In this document: piece after piece, positions 12,801 through 24,800 of the stretch | How positions within the stretch are numbered: position 1 is the first letter of the stretch | Layout of the letters: every line of letters begins with the position of its first letter | Assembly: GCF_964355755.1 (NCBI RefSeq) | Contig: NC_092678.1 | Span: forward strand, 24,966,365 to 25,030,364 | Source of the DNA: Antedon mediterranea | Taxonomy: Eukaryota; Echinodermata; Crinoidea; Comatulida; Antedonidae | Length of the DNA: 64,000 nucleotides | Reading direction: 5' to 3' | Program-made: the position numbers and the translations under genes | Notes under the pieces: generated by a model | What the model saw: only the letters and a program-made list of their open reading frames with translations | What the model was told of the DNA's origin: nothing | Database searches by the model: none

Positions 12801-13236
12801 GAGAAAGGTAGGTCTTATACCACGTTATAAGGATCGTACTGATGGCCTATCACCACTCCACACTGATTTTATCATAAGGACCGTACTGATGGCCTATCAC
12901 CACTCCACACTGATTTTATCATAAGGACCGTACTGATGGCCTATCACCACTCCACACTGATTTTTTTTGTAAATAGAAACATTTAATCTGTGTCCCCAGC
13001 CAGCTCCTCAAACATTTAGCTGGTAATAATTGTTCATTTCATTTCATTAATTTCAATTGTTGGATCTAGACATTAGAATGTTAGTAAAGCCGAAAACCAA
13101 ACATGAGTTTTATTTCTTTTCAGAGAGGCAACAACACATAATAGCATCGAAAACAGTTTATGGAGAGAAAGGTTCAACCTGCTTGAAGGAAAGTGAATTA
13201 ATGCACTCAACAGTACAACTGTTCGTAGTTGCCTAA
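9900..13236 (+). CDS. Secreted single-domain C-type lectin, four exons
   Basis: Exons 9900-9981, 11970-12236, 12661-12807 and 13124-13236 join in phase to 609 nt (202 residues). Exon 1 encodes a signal peptide (MRFILVASLVQ); ATG 9912 is an alternative start. Exons 2-3 encode a C-type lectin fold: NCYRVF, the C..HGASLATINDEAEN helix region, LWIGFNDIEHEGVWQW, then NWASHQPNNF, FWNDRNC and FVCEK. The WND calcium motif is present, while the long-loop motif reads QPN, between the EPN (mannose-type) and QPD (galactose-type) forms, so calcium-dependent sugar binding is possible but specificity is unclear. Exon 4 adds a 37-residue tail I do not recognise. Intron 1 is almost entirely a 16-bp minisatellite, intron 2 begins inside a family B MITE, and intron 3 has a 47-bp triplication. 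A secreted recognition or immune lectin is the likely role. Confidence 0.85.
9995..11548. repeat. 16-bp minisatellite, about 97 copies, in lectin intron 1
   Basis: The unit is CACATGGTCATCTTAC with two common polymorphic positions (ATGG/ATTG and TTAC/TTAT). It begins about 13 bp after the exon 1 donor. Because 16 is not a multiple of three, all three plus-strand frames read the same 16-residue cycle (ILPHGHLTTWSSYHMV-like). The long open frames here are a by-product of the repeat and not genes. Confidence 0.97.
11665..11780. mobile_element. MITE family B, degenerate copy
   Basis: GAGACGCACGTAACG at the left, CGTGATTGGTCAAATTACTT in the middle and GGAAACCAAGCTTA at the right match the family, but the left half is eroded. 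It lies in lectin intron 1. Confidence 0.6.
12243..12362. mobile_element. MITE family B, copy abutting lectin exon 2 donor
   Basis: CGCACCGCAAGTGAGTTGACC, CAATCACAAGCGACAG and ATTGGTCAAATTACTT mark the family. The element starts about 6 bases after the exon 2 donor GTAATA, so the 5' end of the intron is largely MITE sequence. Confidence 0.7.
12829..12965. repeat. 47-48 bp tandem triplication in lectin intron 3
   Basis: Three copies of a unit containing CCGTACTGATGGCCTATCAC and CACTCCACACTGATTTT follow exon 3 closely. Confidence 0.95.
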
Positions 13237-15028
13237 GACTGTCTGTCTGTCTGTCTGAACTGTCTAGACTTTCTGTCTGTCTGTCTGAACTGTCTAGACT
13301 GTATGTCTGTCTGAACTGTCTACAGTCTGTCTGTCTAAGACTGTCTGTCTGTCTGTCTGAAGTGTCTAGACTGTCTGTCTGCCTGAACTGTTTAGACTGT
13401 CTGTCTGTAGACTGTTTGAACTGTCTAGATTGTCTGTCTGTCTAAGACTGTCTGTCTGTCTGTCTGTCTGAAATGTCTAGACTGTCTGTCTGTCTATACT
13501 GTCTGTCTGTCTGTCTGAACTGTCTATACTGTCTGTCTGTCTGAACTGTCTAGACTGTCTGTCTAGACTGTCTGTCTGTCTGAACTGTCTAGACTGTCTG
13601 TCTGTCTAGACTGTCTGTCTGTCTGAACTGTCTAGACTGTCTGTCTGTCTAAACTGTCTGTCTGTCTAGACTTTCTGTCTGTCTGAACTGTCTAGACTGT
13701 CTGTCTGTCTGAACTGTCTGTCGGAACTGTCTAGACTGTCTGTCCATCTAGACTGTCTGTCTGAACTGTCTAGACTGTCTGTCTGTCTGAACTGTCTGTC
13801 TGAACTGTCTAGACTGTCTGTCCATCTAGACTGTCTGTCTGAACTGTCTAGACTGTCTGTCTGTCTAGACTGTCTGTCTGTCTGTCTGAACTGTCTAGAC
13901 TGTCTGTCTGTTTAGACTGTCTGTCTGTCTGAACTGTCTAGACTGTCTGTCTGTCTAGACTTTCTGTCTGTCTGAACTGTCTAGACTGTCTGTCTGTCTG
14001 TCTGTCTGTCTAGACTGTCTGTCTGTCTAGACTTTCTGTCTGTCTGAACTATCTAGACTGTCTGTCTGTCTAGACTGTCTGTCTGTCTGAACTGTCTAGA
14101 CTGTCTGTCTGTCTAAACTGTCTGTCTGTCTAGACTTTCTGTCTGTCTGAACTGTCTAGACTGTCTGTCTGAACTGTCTGTTTGAACTGTCTAGACTGTC
14201 TGTCCATCTAGACTGTCTGTCTGAACTGTCTAGACTGTCTGTCTGTCTAGACTGTCTGTCTGTCTGAACTGTCTAGACTGTCTGTCTGTTTAGACTGTCT
14301 GTCTGTCTGAACTGTCTAGACTGTCTGTCTGTCTGTCTAGACTTTCTGTCTGTCTGAACTGTCTAGACTGTCTGTCTGTCTGTATAGACTGTCTGTCTGT
14401 CTAGACTTTCTGTCTGTCTGAACTATCTAGACTGTCTGTCTGTCTAGACTGTCTGTCTGTCCGAACTGTCTAGACTGTGTGTCTATCTGAACTTTCTAGA
14501 CTGTCTGTCTGTCTAGACTGTCTGTCTGTCTGAACTGTCTAGACTGTTTGTCTGTCTTGACAGTCTGTCTGTCTGAACTGTCTAGACTGTCTGTCTGTCT
14601 AGACTGTCTGTCTGAACTGTCTGGACTGTCTGTCTGTCTAGACTGTCTGTCTGTCTGAACTGTCTAGACTGTCTGTCTGACTAGACTGTCTGTCTGACTA
14701 GACTGTGTGTCTGTCTGAACTGTCTAGACTGTCTATCTGTCTAGACTGTCTGTCTGTCTGAACTGTCTACTGTATGTCTGTCTAAGACTGTCTGTCTGTC
14801 TGTCTGAACTGTCTAGACTGTCTGTCTGTCTAGACTGTCTGTCTGTCTGTCTGTCTGAACTGTCTAGACTGTCTGTCTGTCTAGACTGTCTGTCTGTCTG
14901 TCTGAACTGTCTAGACTGTCTGTCTGTCTAGACTATCTGTCTGAACTGTCTAGACTGTCTGTCTGTCTGAACTGTCTAGACTGTCTGTCTGTCTAGACTG
15001 CCTGTCTGTCTGAACTGTCTATTCTTTA
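13237..15028. repeat. 1.8-kb GTCT-rich array directly after the lectin stop codon
   Basis: A degenerate array of CTGTCTGTCTGAACTGTCTAGA-like blocks starts within a base or two of the TAA at 13234-13236 and ends just before an AATAAA at 15050. If that signal is used, the array forms almost the whole 3' UTR of the lectin mRNA. Confidence 0.93.
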
Positions 15029-15049
15029 ATCCATGTTTAAACTAAGATT

Positions 15050-15055
15050 AATAAA
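15050..15055 (+). other. Candidate polyadenylation signal of the lectin gene
   Basis: AATAAA is the first clear signal after the GTCT array, about 1.8 kb from the stop codon. Use of this site is inferred from position only. Confidence 0.4.
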
Positions 15056-15059
15056 AAAT

Positions 15060-16420
15060 GCTCAATATTATAACGAATAAGTTGAGTTAATTTCTACTAT
15101 TTTCGAGCAAACACACCACTCTACAGTAGTAATCCCAGTTTAATAGTTCTTATATCCGATTAATATTATAATCTATTCTCCATGCATCCATCTTTTATTT
15201 ATTATTCATTTAATTCTTAATTACACTAATATAATAGCACCTCCCTCATAAGTAGACAACTACTTGCTTTTAAACACATTTATTTAGTGATAATATAGGT
15301 GAATAACAAAAGTTGATTTTCAACATTTTAATTTTATGATAGCAGCACAAAATACAACTACCCTCTTTATTGGTAATCATTGTTGAATGGTTCCCGTACT
15401 GTCTGATAGTTATATATGCCGATAGCAGAAATAATCTGCGATAGGTTACGATAGTATTTATTTATCAACATGGTATAAATACAATATTATTCATTAAAGT
15501 AAGTATCCCAGCACCTCCTTATGGGTAAACCACTCTCATTGCTTTTAAACAAATTTATTTGAATATAATATAATATTGAAACATTTAGACAGTTGTGGAA
15601 AGCCATACTATACAGAGCCATATATATGAGTTACGACATTGGATTTAGTCACGTGATATGAAGATCAATTTGTGTCAAACTTGTCTCCGTTAATTCATGT
15701 AAAGTATAGGAGCAAGAAAATATTTTAAACTTTTTCTTATTAAAAAAAAAATGTCATTGCACATTTTACGGTGAAATATCGATGTGCACAGTGTACAGAA
15801 GTACTTGCGGCAAAGAATATTGCGCGCGCGTGCGCTAGTAAATTATAAAGTTCGATTGATTGATTTTGGAACGAAACATCCCATATATACGTCCTATTAA
15901 TAACAATTATGTAATATTTTCAATTCATAATGCATGCTTTGATGACTAAATAAAAATAATAAAGTGTCGTGGATATATTTGTTAATATATTGAATAGGGT
16001 ATGAACAATATTAAAATAATAAAGGCAAATTATTACAAAAGAAATAATGAACGAGTCTCTGAAAGTTTGTATCAAAAACACACGGAGAGCATTATACTGT
16101 ATAAAAAGAGGGGGGAATTTGTATTGGTTCATGCTTTGATGTATCCTGACTTGCATGTAGGCCCTAGCATTTATTCTTTTGTTATTATAGACACAATATA
16201 TATATGATACCAAATTAATACCATTAATAAAATTAATTACTAAAATAAAAACGGAATATAAGCGTTATTTCATAGGCAAAAACATCTAAAAATAATGCAT
16301 GAACTACAGGAAAACGCTATATAAAATAGACGCGCGCGCCCTCAGCGTGCAAATTCTTTGACACAAAAATGGCTTCTAATTTTCAATATGTCGTAACTCT
16401 TTATATTATTATAATTATGG
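15060..16420. other. Intergenic, repeat-derived, no gene seen
   Basis: The segment 15320-15600 carries, inverted, blocks also found at 7.4-9.0 kb (CAACTACCCTCTTTATTGGT, TGGTTCCCGTACTGTC, AAACCACTCTCATTGCTTTTA), showing a shared dispersed repeat. The remainder is AT-rich without convincing coding sequence. Confidence 0.6.
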
Positions 16421-16804
16421 CTCTGGAGCTATATTTCCTATACCATCCTGGCTAGTTGAGAATTCTCAACTATTTTATGTTTTTTTCTACCTTTCTGGAA
16501 AATGATATAATCCAAATTGTATTAATACTACCAGTAATACATATTTAGAAACACTTGCATACCTTCACAAATTTTAGTTGTTTGTAGTTTAAGACAATCT
16601 TAGTGATATTTAAATGAAAACAATACGATAAAAACTATTGTGTCTGTATTTTACAAGACTATGACTTCCGTATAACGTGCATTGTGGGTACTTCAATTTT
16701 TATAGAAAAGCTAGGGAATCCTAATTTAGTAGGCAGCATATGGGGGCGGGGCGCGGGCAACCAAACTTGCTTATCAAATCAAAGCACAGTAAAGCAAAGG
16801 ATAA

Positions 16805-17256
16805 AAGTAATGTACGATCCCGTTTAACACTGTTCTCAACTATAGTCATTTTGGTATACTTGAGCACAGTGATAAAGAATAGGATAAACTTAACAATATA
16901 CAACAAATAACATTAATGTACGATCCAGTTTAACACTGTTCTCAACTATAGTCATTTTGGTATACTTGAGAACAGTGATAAAGAATAGGATAAACTTAAC
17001 ATTATACAACAAATAACATTAATGTATGATCCCGTTTAACACTGTTCTCAACTATAGTCATTTTGGTATACTTGAGCACAGTGATAAAGAATAGGATAAA
17101 CTTAACAATATACAACAAATAACATTAATGTACGATGTAGTTTAACACTGTTCTCAACTATAGTCATTTTGGTATACTTGAGCACAGTGATAAAGAATAG
17201 GATAAACTTAACAATATACAACAAAAAACATTAATGTACGATCCCGTTTAACACTG
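16805..17256. repeat. 106-bp satellite, left arm (about 4 copies)
   Basis: Units read ..GTACGATCC..GTTTAACACTGTTCTCAAC..GGTATACTTGAG..AGAATAGGATAAACTTAAC. with spacing of 105-107 bp. The array meets its own inverse at about 17256. Confidence 0.93.
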
Positions 17257-18950
17257 GATCGTACATTAATGTTTTTTGTTGTATATTTTTAAGTTTATCC
17301 TATTCTTTATCACTGTGCCCAAGTATACCAAAATGACTATAGTTGAGAACAGTGGTAAACTGGATCGTACATTAATGTTATTTGTTGTATATTATTAATT
17401 TTATCCTATTCTTTATCACTGTGCTCAAGTATACCAAAATGACTATAGTTGAGAACAGTGTTAAACGGGATCGTACATTAATGTTATTTGTTGTATATTG
17501 TTAAGTTTATCCTATTCTTTATCACTGTTCTCAAGTATACCAAAATGACTATAGTTGAGAACAGAATTAAACTGGATCGTACATTAATGTTTTTTGTTGT
17601 ATTATTGCTAAGTTTATCCTATTCTTTATCACTGTGCTCAAGTATACCAAAATAACTATAGTTGAGAACAGTGTTAAACTGGATCGTACATTAATGTTTT
17701 TTGTTGTATATTTTTAAGTTTATCCTATTCTTTATCACTGTGCTCAAGTATACCAAAATGACTATAGTTGAGAACAGTGTTAAACTGGATCGTACATTAA
17801 TGTTTTTTGTTGTATATTTTTAAGTTTATCCTATTCTTTATCACTGTGCTCAAGTATACCAAAATGACTATAGTTGAGAACAGTGGTAAACTGGATCGTA
17901 CATTAATGTTATTTGTTGTATATTATTAAGTTTATCCTATTCTTTATCACTGTGCTCAAGTATAACAAAATGACTATAGTTGAGAACAGTGTTAAACGGG
18001 ATCGTACATTAATGTTTTTTGTTGTATATTGTTAAGTTTATCCTATTCTTTATCACTGTTCTCAAGTATACCAAAATGACTATAGTTGAGAACAGTGTTA
18101 AACTGGATCGTACATTAATGTTTTTTGTTGTATATTTTTAAGTTTATCCTATTCTTTATCACTGTGCTCAAGTATACCAAAATGACTATAGTTGAGAACA
18201 GTGTTAAACTGGATCGTACATTAATGTTTTTTGTTGTATATTTTTAAGTTTATCCTATTCTTTATCACTGTGCCCAAGTATACCAAAATGACTATAGTTG
18301 AGAACAGTGGTAAACTGGATCGTACATTAATGTTATTTGTTGTATATTATTAATTTTATCCTATTCTTTATCACTGTGCTCAAGTATACCAAAATGACTA
18401 TAGTTGAGAACAGTGTTAAACGGGATCGTACATTAATGTTATTTGTTGTATATTGTTAAGTTTATCCTATTCTTTATCACTTTTCTCAAGTATACCAAAA
18501 TGACTATAGTTGAGAACAGTGTTAAACTGGATCGTACATTAATGTTTTTTGTTGTATTATTGCTAAGTTTATCCTATTCTTTATCACTGTGCTCAAGTAT
18601 ACCAAAATGACTATAGTTGAGAACAGTGTTAACCTATTCTATCACTGTGCTCAAGTATACCAAAATGACTATAGTTGAGAACAGTGTTAAACGGGATCGT
18701 ACATTGTTGTTGTATATTGTTAAGTTTATCCTATTCTTTATCACTGTGCTCAAGTATACCAAAATGACTATAGTTGAGAACAGTGTTAAACGGGATCGTA
18801 CATTAATGTTATTTGTTGTATATTGTTAAGTTTATCCTATTCTTTATCAATGTGCTCAAGTATACCAAAATGACTATAGTTGAGAACAGTGTTAAACTAC
18901 ATCGTACATTAATGTTATTTGTTGTATATTGTTAAGTGTATTCTTTATTC
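17257..18950. repeat. 106-bp satellite, right arm in opposite orientation (about 16 copies)
   Basis: The same unit appears as reverse complement (GGATCGTACATTAATG, AAGTTTATCCTATTCTTTATC, CTCAAGTATACC, GTTGAGAACAGTG). Variant units alternate in a higher-order pattern (CTGGATCG versus CGGGATCG; TTTTTT versus TTATTT). Confidence 0.93.
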
Positions 18951-19789
18951 TTATTAATTGTACTAAATTATTAAAAGAAACAGTAGTAAGCATAACATTT
19001 CCCCACTCCTACATTAGCATGGTAGGACATTGTAATGGTCGCAGGTGGCTCAACTTTATTACTGCAATGGGATGGACATGGTCCTACTACCACCTTACCA
19101 TCCAATAGGATTCCAGTAAATTTCCTTTACTACCAATCATAATTCAGTAATTAAATGACCCCTTAAGTTAACAAGGAAATCAGCCTATCCCATTATACCG
19201 GTAGGCTTCGTCGTTACAGGCGTACTGCGGTAATAGTTGAGAATTCTCAACTAGCCAATTTGGTATATTTTATATACCTGGGCTCTGATACAATATTATT
19301 ACTAGCGCCCTCTCAATTATTACGAAATTCCTTCTCCTCCATTTTTACGTTGGATATCGATGGCAACAGGATGCCGTATTGAAAAAAGTACTAAAACACC
19401 ACGAAAGTTTGCTTTACAACAAATTCGTAGCCAGCATGGTATTACAAATGAACAGGGCTAACATTTAGTATAACATCAGTTAAAAGTAAGATAGATAAAC
19501 GTCTTATTATAAGTGCGATATTATTATTTATTGGCTAGGCCTAGCTAGGCTACTAGGGTAGGTATGTCAAGAAAAATTTCAAATTTATTTGATTTTAACC
19601 AAACTATTTTTTTATAATTCTATTTAAAAAATGGAATTCAACAAAGTTTAAATGAACAAAATCAGTCAACTATTTTTTTTTATACGATTTCTTTTAATAA
19701 TCAAATTCGGTGATAAATTGTATATACAAAGTATACAAAATTTTGTGACCTTTCTTTTACTTCTGAAAATATAAAGTCATAACTTTTTT

Positions 19790-20235
19790 GTTTGTATTTC
19801 TTTTTTAATTCTTTTTTCACACCAGTTGAATATCAAACTGATAACATCAAACACAATACATTCATCTGTATATCAAGATGATTTAGAAAAAAAATGTATT
19901 TAAACTTTACCCCCTCCCCAATAATAGAAATACTGGAACCATAAACATAGCATATTTTAACACATAAAATCATTTGAAATTTGTTATTCACACAGGTTGA
20001 ATGACAAGATCATGTATCTACACTGTACATTAAGATGAATTAAAAATAAATTATATTTAAACGTTACCCCCCTCCCGCAAAATAGATATTTGAACCATAA
20101 ACATAGCATATTTTAACACATAAAAATCATTTGAATTTTTTTTTACACAGGTTAATTGGCAAGATCATGTAACTATACTGTACATCAAGATGAATTAGAA
20201 ATAAATGATTTAAAACTTTATCCCCCTCCCAGAAG
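19790..20235. repeat. Two and a half copies of a roughly 180-bp tandem repeat
   Basis: Blocks ACACAGGTTGAATGACAAGA, TACACTGTACATTAAGATG, TACCCCCCTCCC and AACCATAAACATAGCATAT recur in order, with divergence between copies. Confidence 0.85.
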
Positions 20236-21309
20236 ATACAGGAAACAATTATATAGAGTACTGCTTATTGCGTTAATAAATCGCCTTTTACTTTTACTGG
20301 TAGCATTCTCTTCTCTTTTTTATGTGTTCCTGACATTTCTATAAAAAAATAAAATATAATCATATTACTATAACATTTTTCAAAACATACAAAATCAAGT
20401 TTAAACAATAAATAAATATTAAATAAAATTCTATATTACTTTCAATTAATAGAATGGTCTTACCAGACAAATGGTTGAAATAATAGTTGGATTTCTTGAT
20501 TCTTGAAATTAAAGTCTGATATCTACTGTAAATAAAGCAAAATAAAAAGTTAAAATAAAACAAAAGATGATTATTCCTTATACTATTGAAATCATCCAAT
20601 GGCAGACCACCATTATGGTCACGTGGCATATATCAGCCAATAACAGAATAGTACACCGCCATATGCAATTTCCAAAACCACACTAGTTATTTCAAATGGT
20701 GTTTTAATCTTAAATTATCTAATTAATTACATTGGAATCTAAACAAATATCGTATAAAATAATAATAATTAATATTTATATTTGACATTTTAGTCACAAA
20801 TCTGGCTATAGTACGTCGATTTCATAAAAAATATGGCATTTTTAATCTGCTTTAACATGCACTATTCATTGAATATAGTGTATTGAACAACATACATTCT
20901 CAACCCCCAGCTCTGAAGTTGGGTTATTTGTTGTGGGCTAAACTGTGATTGATTAACGATCAATTTCCTTCAAACTTAGTAGGAATACTGTTTATATTAT
21001 AAAGAAAAATACAGGATATTTTTTGAAAAAGACAATACTTACGAAATGTGTAAAATTAATGCGTTTTTCCAATGCTAAAATTAACTTGTGTACCACGTCG
21101 CGATCGCTTTTCTAAAAATGTTGTTTTTTTGACAAAAATAAACTTTGACCTGTTCACTATGTAAACAAGTTCAAAGGTTAGTGAAATTCAGCCAATAAGC
21201 ATTTTAAATTAATTTTTTAAATCAAGCACCTATATGAAGACGAAAAAAACAGGAACGAGTTTCCCGACGAAACCCACAGTGTGTGACGTCACGTATCTTG
21301 ACATACCTA

Positions 21310-21460
21310 ACTAGGGCCTACTACTAGCTAGAGGCCTAGGCTAGGCCTACGAGCGAGGGCCTACCTAGGCTAGGCCTAGCCTCGGCCTATATAGATAGGC
21401 CTAGGCATAGCTATATCCCGGCTAGACTAGGCCTACCACCACAAAAGTAGGCCTAAGTAT
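21310..21460. repeat. AGGCCTA/CTAGGC palindromic cluster
   Basis: Overlapping TAGGCCTA, CCTAGGC and CTAGCTAG words fill about 150 bp upstream of PTPDC1. Confidence 0.8.
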
Positions 21461-21803
21461 AGTGGTTTATACCAGCACCGGACATGCATCATGGTTGGGC
21501 GCGCTCATCTATCTTATGGCCTTGTACAGTCGGTAAAGTAGGCCTACTATATAAAACCATAGAGATATTATAGTGAACAAATGTCTCTATGATAAAACAA
21601 AGATGATTGTATAAAGCATGTATTCGACCTAGCCTATATATAGCATTATAGCCTAATTTTAGACAGCGTATCCTCATCATAACAAGACCAGGTATGGATA
21701 AAAGAAAAGAAAGAATACAGTATATATACTAACTTTTGTAAAGAATACCACCTGTTCCATTTTTTTCATCTCAAATTGTTTTTTTTTACAGTTTGTAACT
21801 GGA

Positions 21804-24800
21804 ATGTCTTCAGGCCTAACAAGCTCAACCGGACAACACATCTCGTCCATTGTTAAGCCGACATCTAAGTACAATGTGTTGTCAAACGGTCTGCGTCAGA
21901 TCACGCCAGGTCCTGTCGTGTGCTCTATGTTCTGTGGTGGTAAAGGCTGCAAGTATGACAATCCTAGTAAATGGTCTGAGGATCAGATGGCTGTCCGAGG
22001 GTTATATTCTTCTTGGTAAGCAGGGCTTTGAGTTTGTGTGCAGTACAGTAGCTAGGATTCTTAGATACTGTCAGCTGCGTAACGCAGGGGGAAAGGCTCC
22101 TAATTGATTGCACTCCTAAAAAGGCTCTCCATTGCTCTGGGTCCCCTGGGGTTAGCTAGTGAACACCGATAGGTAAGATAAATAATAGAAAATTTATTTA
22201 TAGTAAATCACTTAAATGATAATGTTAAATTTCAGGGTAACAGATGAGATATTAGCGACGTCCAGACCATCCACAGAAGCCATCAACAAATATGACATCA
22301 TACCTCAGTTTAAAGCGTAAGTCTTCAAAGGAATCAATAAATTAACAAGTATTTATTATTTTTGTAAACTTCATTCGCCAATTATAGGATGGATAAGTCT
22401 CATTTGAGGCTTAGTTAGTGGAGTTGAAAGAGTCATGAGTTACACCCCTGGCACTAAGGTCAGGATTGAACCCTGGAACTTGGGATTAAAAGGCAAGCAT
22501 GTTAAACACCAAGCTACAGCGCCACTACATTATTAACATACTGCTATATTATCTGTATTAATTTCAAATCGATTTCTTTAGAGCTGGTATTAAATCCATA
22601 ATCAACTTGCAAACAGCCGGTGAGCACGCAAGTTGTGGCAACCCTCTGGAACCAAGTGGATTCTCTTATGACCCTGAAGACTTCATGCAGGAAGATAGTA
22701 CGTTTACATTTACAGATAGAACACACCCTTTTCACAGCCCCTACCAACACTATGGAGTGTACAGACACTGCTAGGGAACAACACCATACAAAGCATTGGT
22801 GTTGACACCCTGGTGTCTGTTAAACTCTGGGGTTCATTGGTGTTGACACCCTGGTGTCTGTTAAACTCTGGGGTTCATTGGTGTTGACACCCTGGTGTGT
22901 GTTAAACTCTGGGGTTCATTGGTGTTGACACCCTGGTGTCTGTTAAACTCTGGGGTTCATTGGTGTTGACACCCTGGTGTCTGTTAAACTCTGGGGTTCA
23001 TTGGTGTTGACACCCTGGTGTCTGTTAAACTCTGGGGTTCATTGGTGTTGACACCCTGGTGTGTGTTAAACTCTGGGGTTCATTGGTGTTGACACCCTGG
23101 TGTCTGTTAAACTCTGGGGTTCATTGGTGTTGACACCCTGGTGTCTGTTAAACTCTGGGGTTCATTGGTGTTGACACCCTGGTGTCTGTTAAACTCTGGG
23201 GTTCATTGGTGTTGACACCCTGGTGTCTGTTAAACTCTGGGGTTCATTGGTGTTGACACCCTGGTGTCTGTTATAAACTCTGGGGTTCGTGTGAAATGGC
23301 TATACTTATTAATATTTATTAAACTCAATTGAAGACCTCCAATTAAAAGCCCCTTCAATTAGAGACTTACTTCGAGACCACATTTCTGTGTTAAAGAAGA
23401 CATCCTTTAAATCCTACACCAAGATAGATGTTGTTAGATCAAACAAATTATTATTATCAAACATTATTTTTGTTTCTGTGAATATTTCGTAAAGTATAAA
23501 ATTATTCTTGATATTTGTTCATCTTTTCGTAGTATTTTGCTATAACTTTGGCTGGGATGATTACGGTGTCCGTGCGTTGGCGTCCATTTTGGATATGATA
23601 AAAGTGATGGACTTTGCTGTGCAGCAAGGAAAGGTAAGATTTCCGACCTACGTTGGGTCAATTGATGTGTCATCAATCGTCACCTGCACTGCAAAGTAAG
23701 AGCTGGAGAATGAGGTAACACTTCTCAATATCCCCACATGAATTAATAGCATGACATAGTTTGGTTGTGAGCCGTTGCAATTGAAAGCTCTCTGTCGAAG
23801 GAGACAAAAGAAAGATGACACACATTCATGCCTGCCTTCTTTCTTTTATTAAATTTTTCACACTTCAAAAATAATACAAGTTATGTGAAACAATGATAAC
23901 AGGTATCATAGTAATAAACCGTAAGGTAATCAAACTAATTAAAAAAAATATATAGAGATACTTGTACTTGGCAGTTTCTTATTCAAACTTTATCTTTGCT
24001 TTCAGGTCGCAGTTCACTGTCACGCTGGTCTTGGAAGGACAGGTGTTCTGATCGCATGTTATTTAATTTACAGTCGACGCATGGACGCTGACCATGCTAT
24101 TCACTACGTACGAGAGAAAAGGTAATTTAAAAATTCATCATTCATATACTATATAATAGTATTTATTGTCATTTAAACAACAAATATGAAATTTGATTTG
24201 AATTTAACATACAATTTGACAAATTCAAAATACAAAACATCGTAACCAATGATGCATGTAAAATAAATAGTAAAAGAAGTTGTTATTGTTCCTGTCATCA
24301 ATATTGCTATACTTTTTAATATGTATTTTTCATGATGTAATTCACTTATTTTTAAATTACCCCATGTTGGATAAATAAAGATTTGTTTACAAAATATCCA
24401 CTTTTTAAAAACTTTTTAATTTTATACACATCCAACAGAGAGTGCAAACTTGCTAATTACAGGATGGATAAACTATTTTATAATGTATTGTGCTTATAAA
24501 CTAAGTCTCATTTGAGGCTTAGGGAGTGGAGTTGAAAGAGTTGTGAGTTACAACTCTGGCACTAAGTCAGGATTGAACCATGGACCTTGGGACTGGAAAT
24601 CACCAAGCTACTGCTCCACTCTTTTCTTATTATTTTTTTTCCTATCATTTTCAGGAAGGGTGCAATACAAACAAAAGGACAGATGGAGTGTTGCCAGCAG
24701 TTTGCTCAATTCCTGATTCCCTTAAGAGTCGTCTTTTCATCCTGGTGAGTCATCAGTTATTATCACTCTGTCTTGTAATCAAGCAAGAACAGACAACATG

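Larger units (their letters stand above)
16421..19292. mobile_element. 2.9-kb TIR-bounded element carrying an inverted satellite
   Basis: Both ends hold the palindrome TAGTTGAGAATTCTCAACTA (16453-16472 and 19234-19253). The flanks outside the palindromes are inverted relative to each other (left ..TATACCATCCTGGCTAG, right CTAGCCAATTTGGTATATT..) and match over about 30 bp at roughly 70%. The interior is a 106-bp satellite that changes orientation once. I read it as a non-autonomous DNA element or satellite-bearing cassette; no transposase is seen. Confidence 0.65.
19293..21791. other. Intergenic region upstream of PTPDC1
   Basis: No convincing gene. It holds a roughly 180-bp tandem repeat at 19790-20235 and an AGGCCTA-rich cluster at 21310-21460. 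The PTPDC1 promoter and any non-coding first exon must lie here but cannot be placed. Confidence 0.6.
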
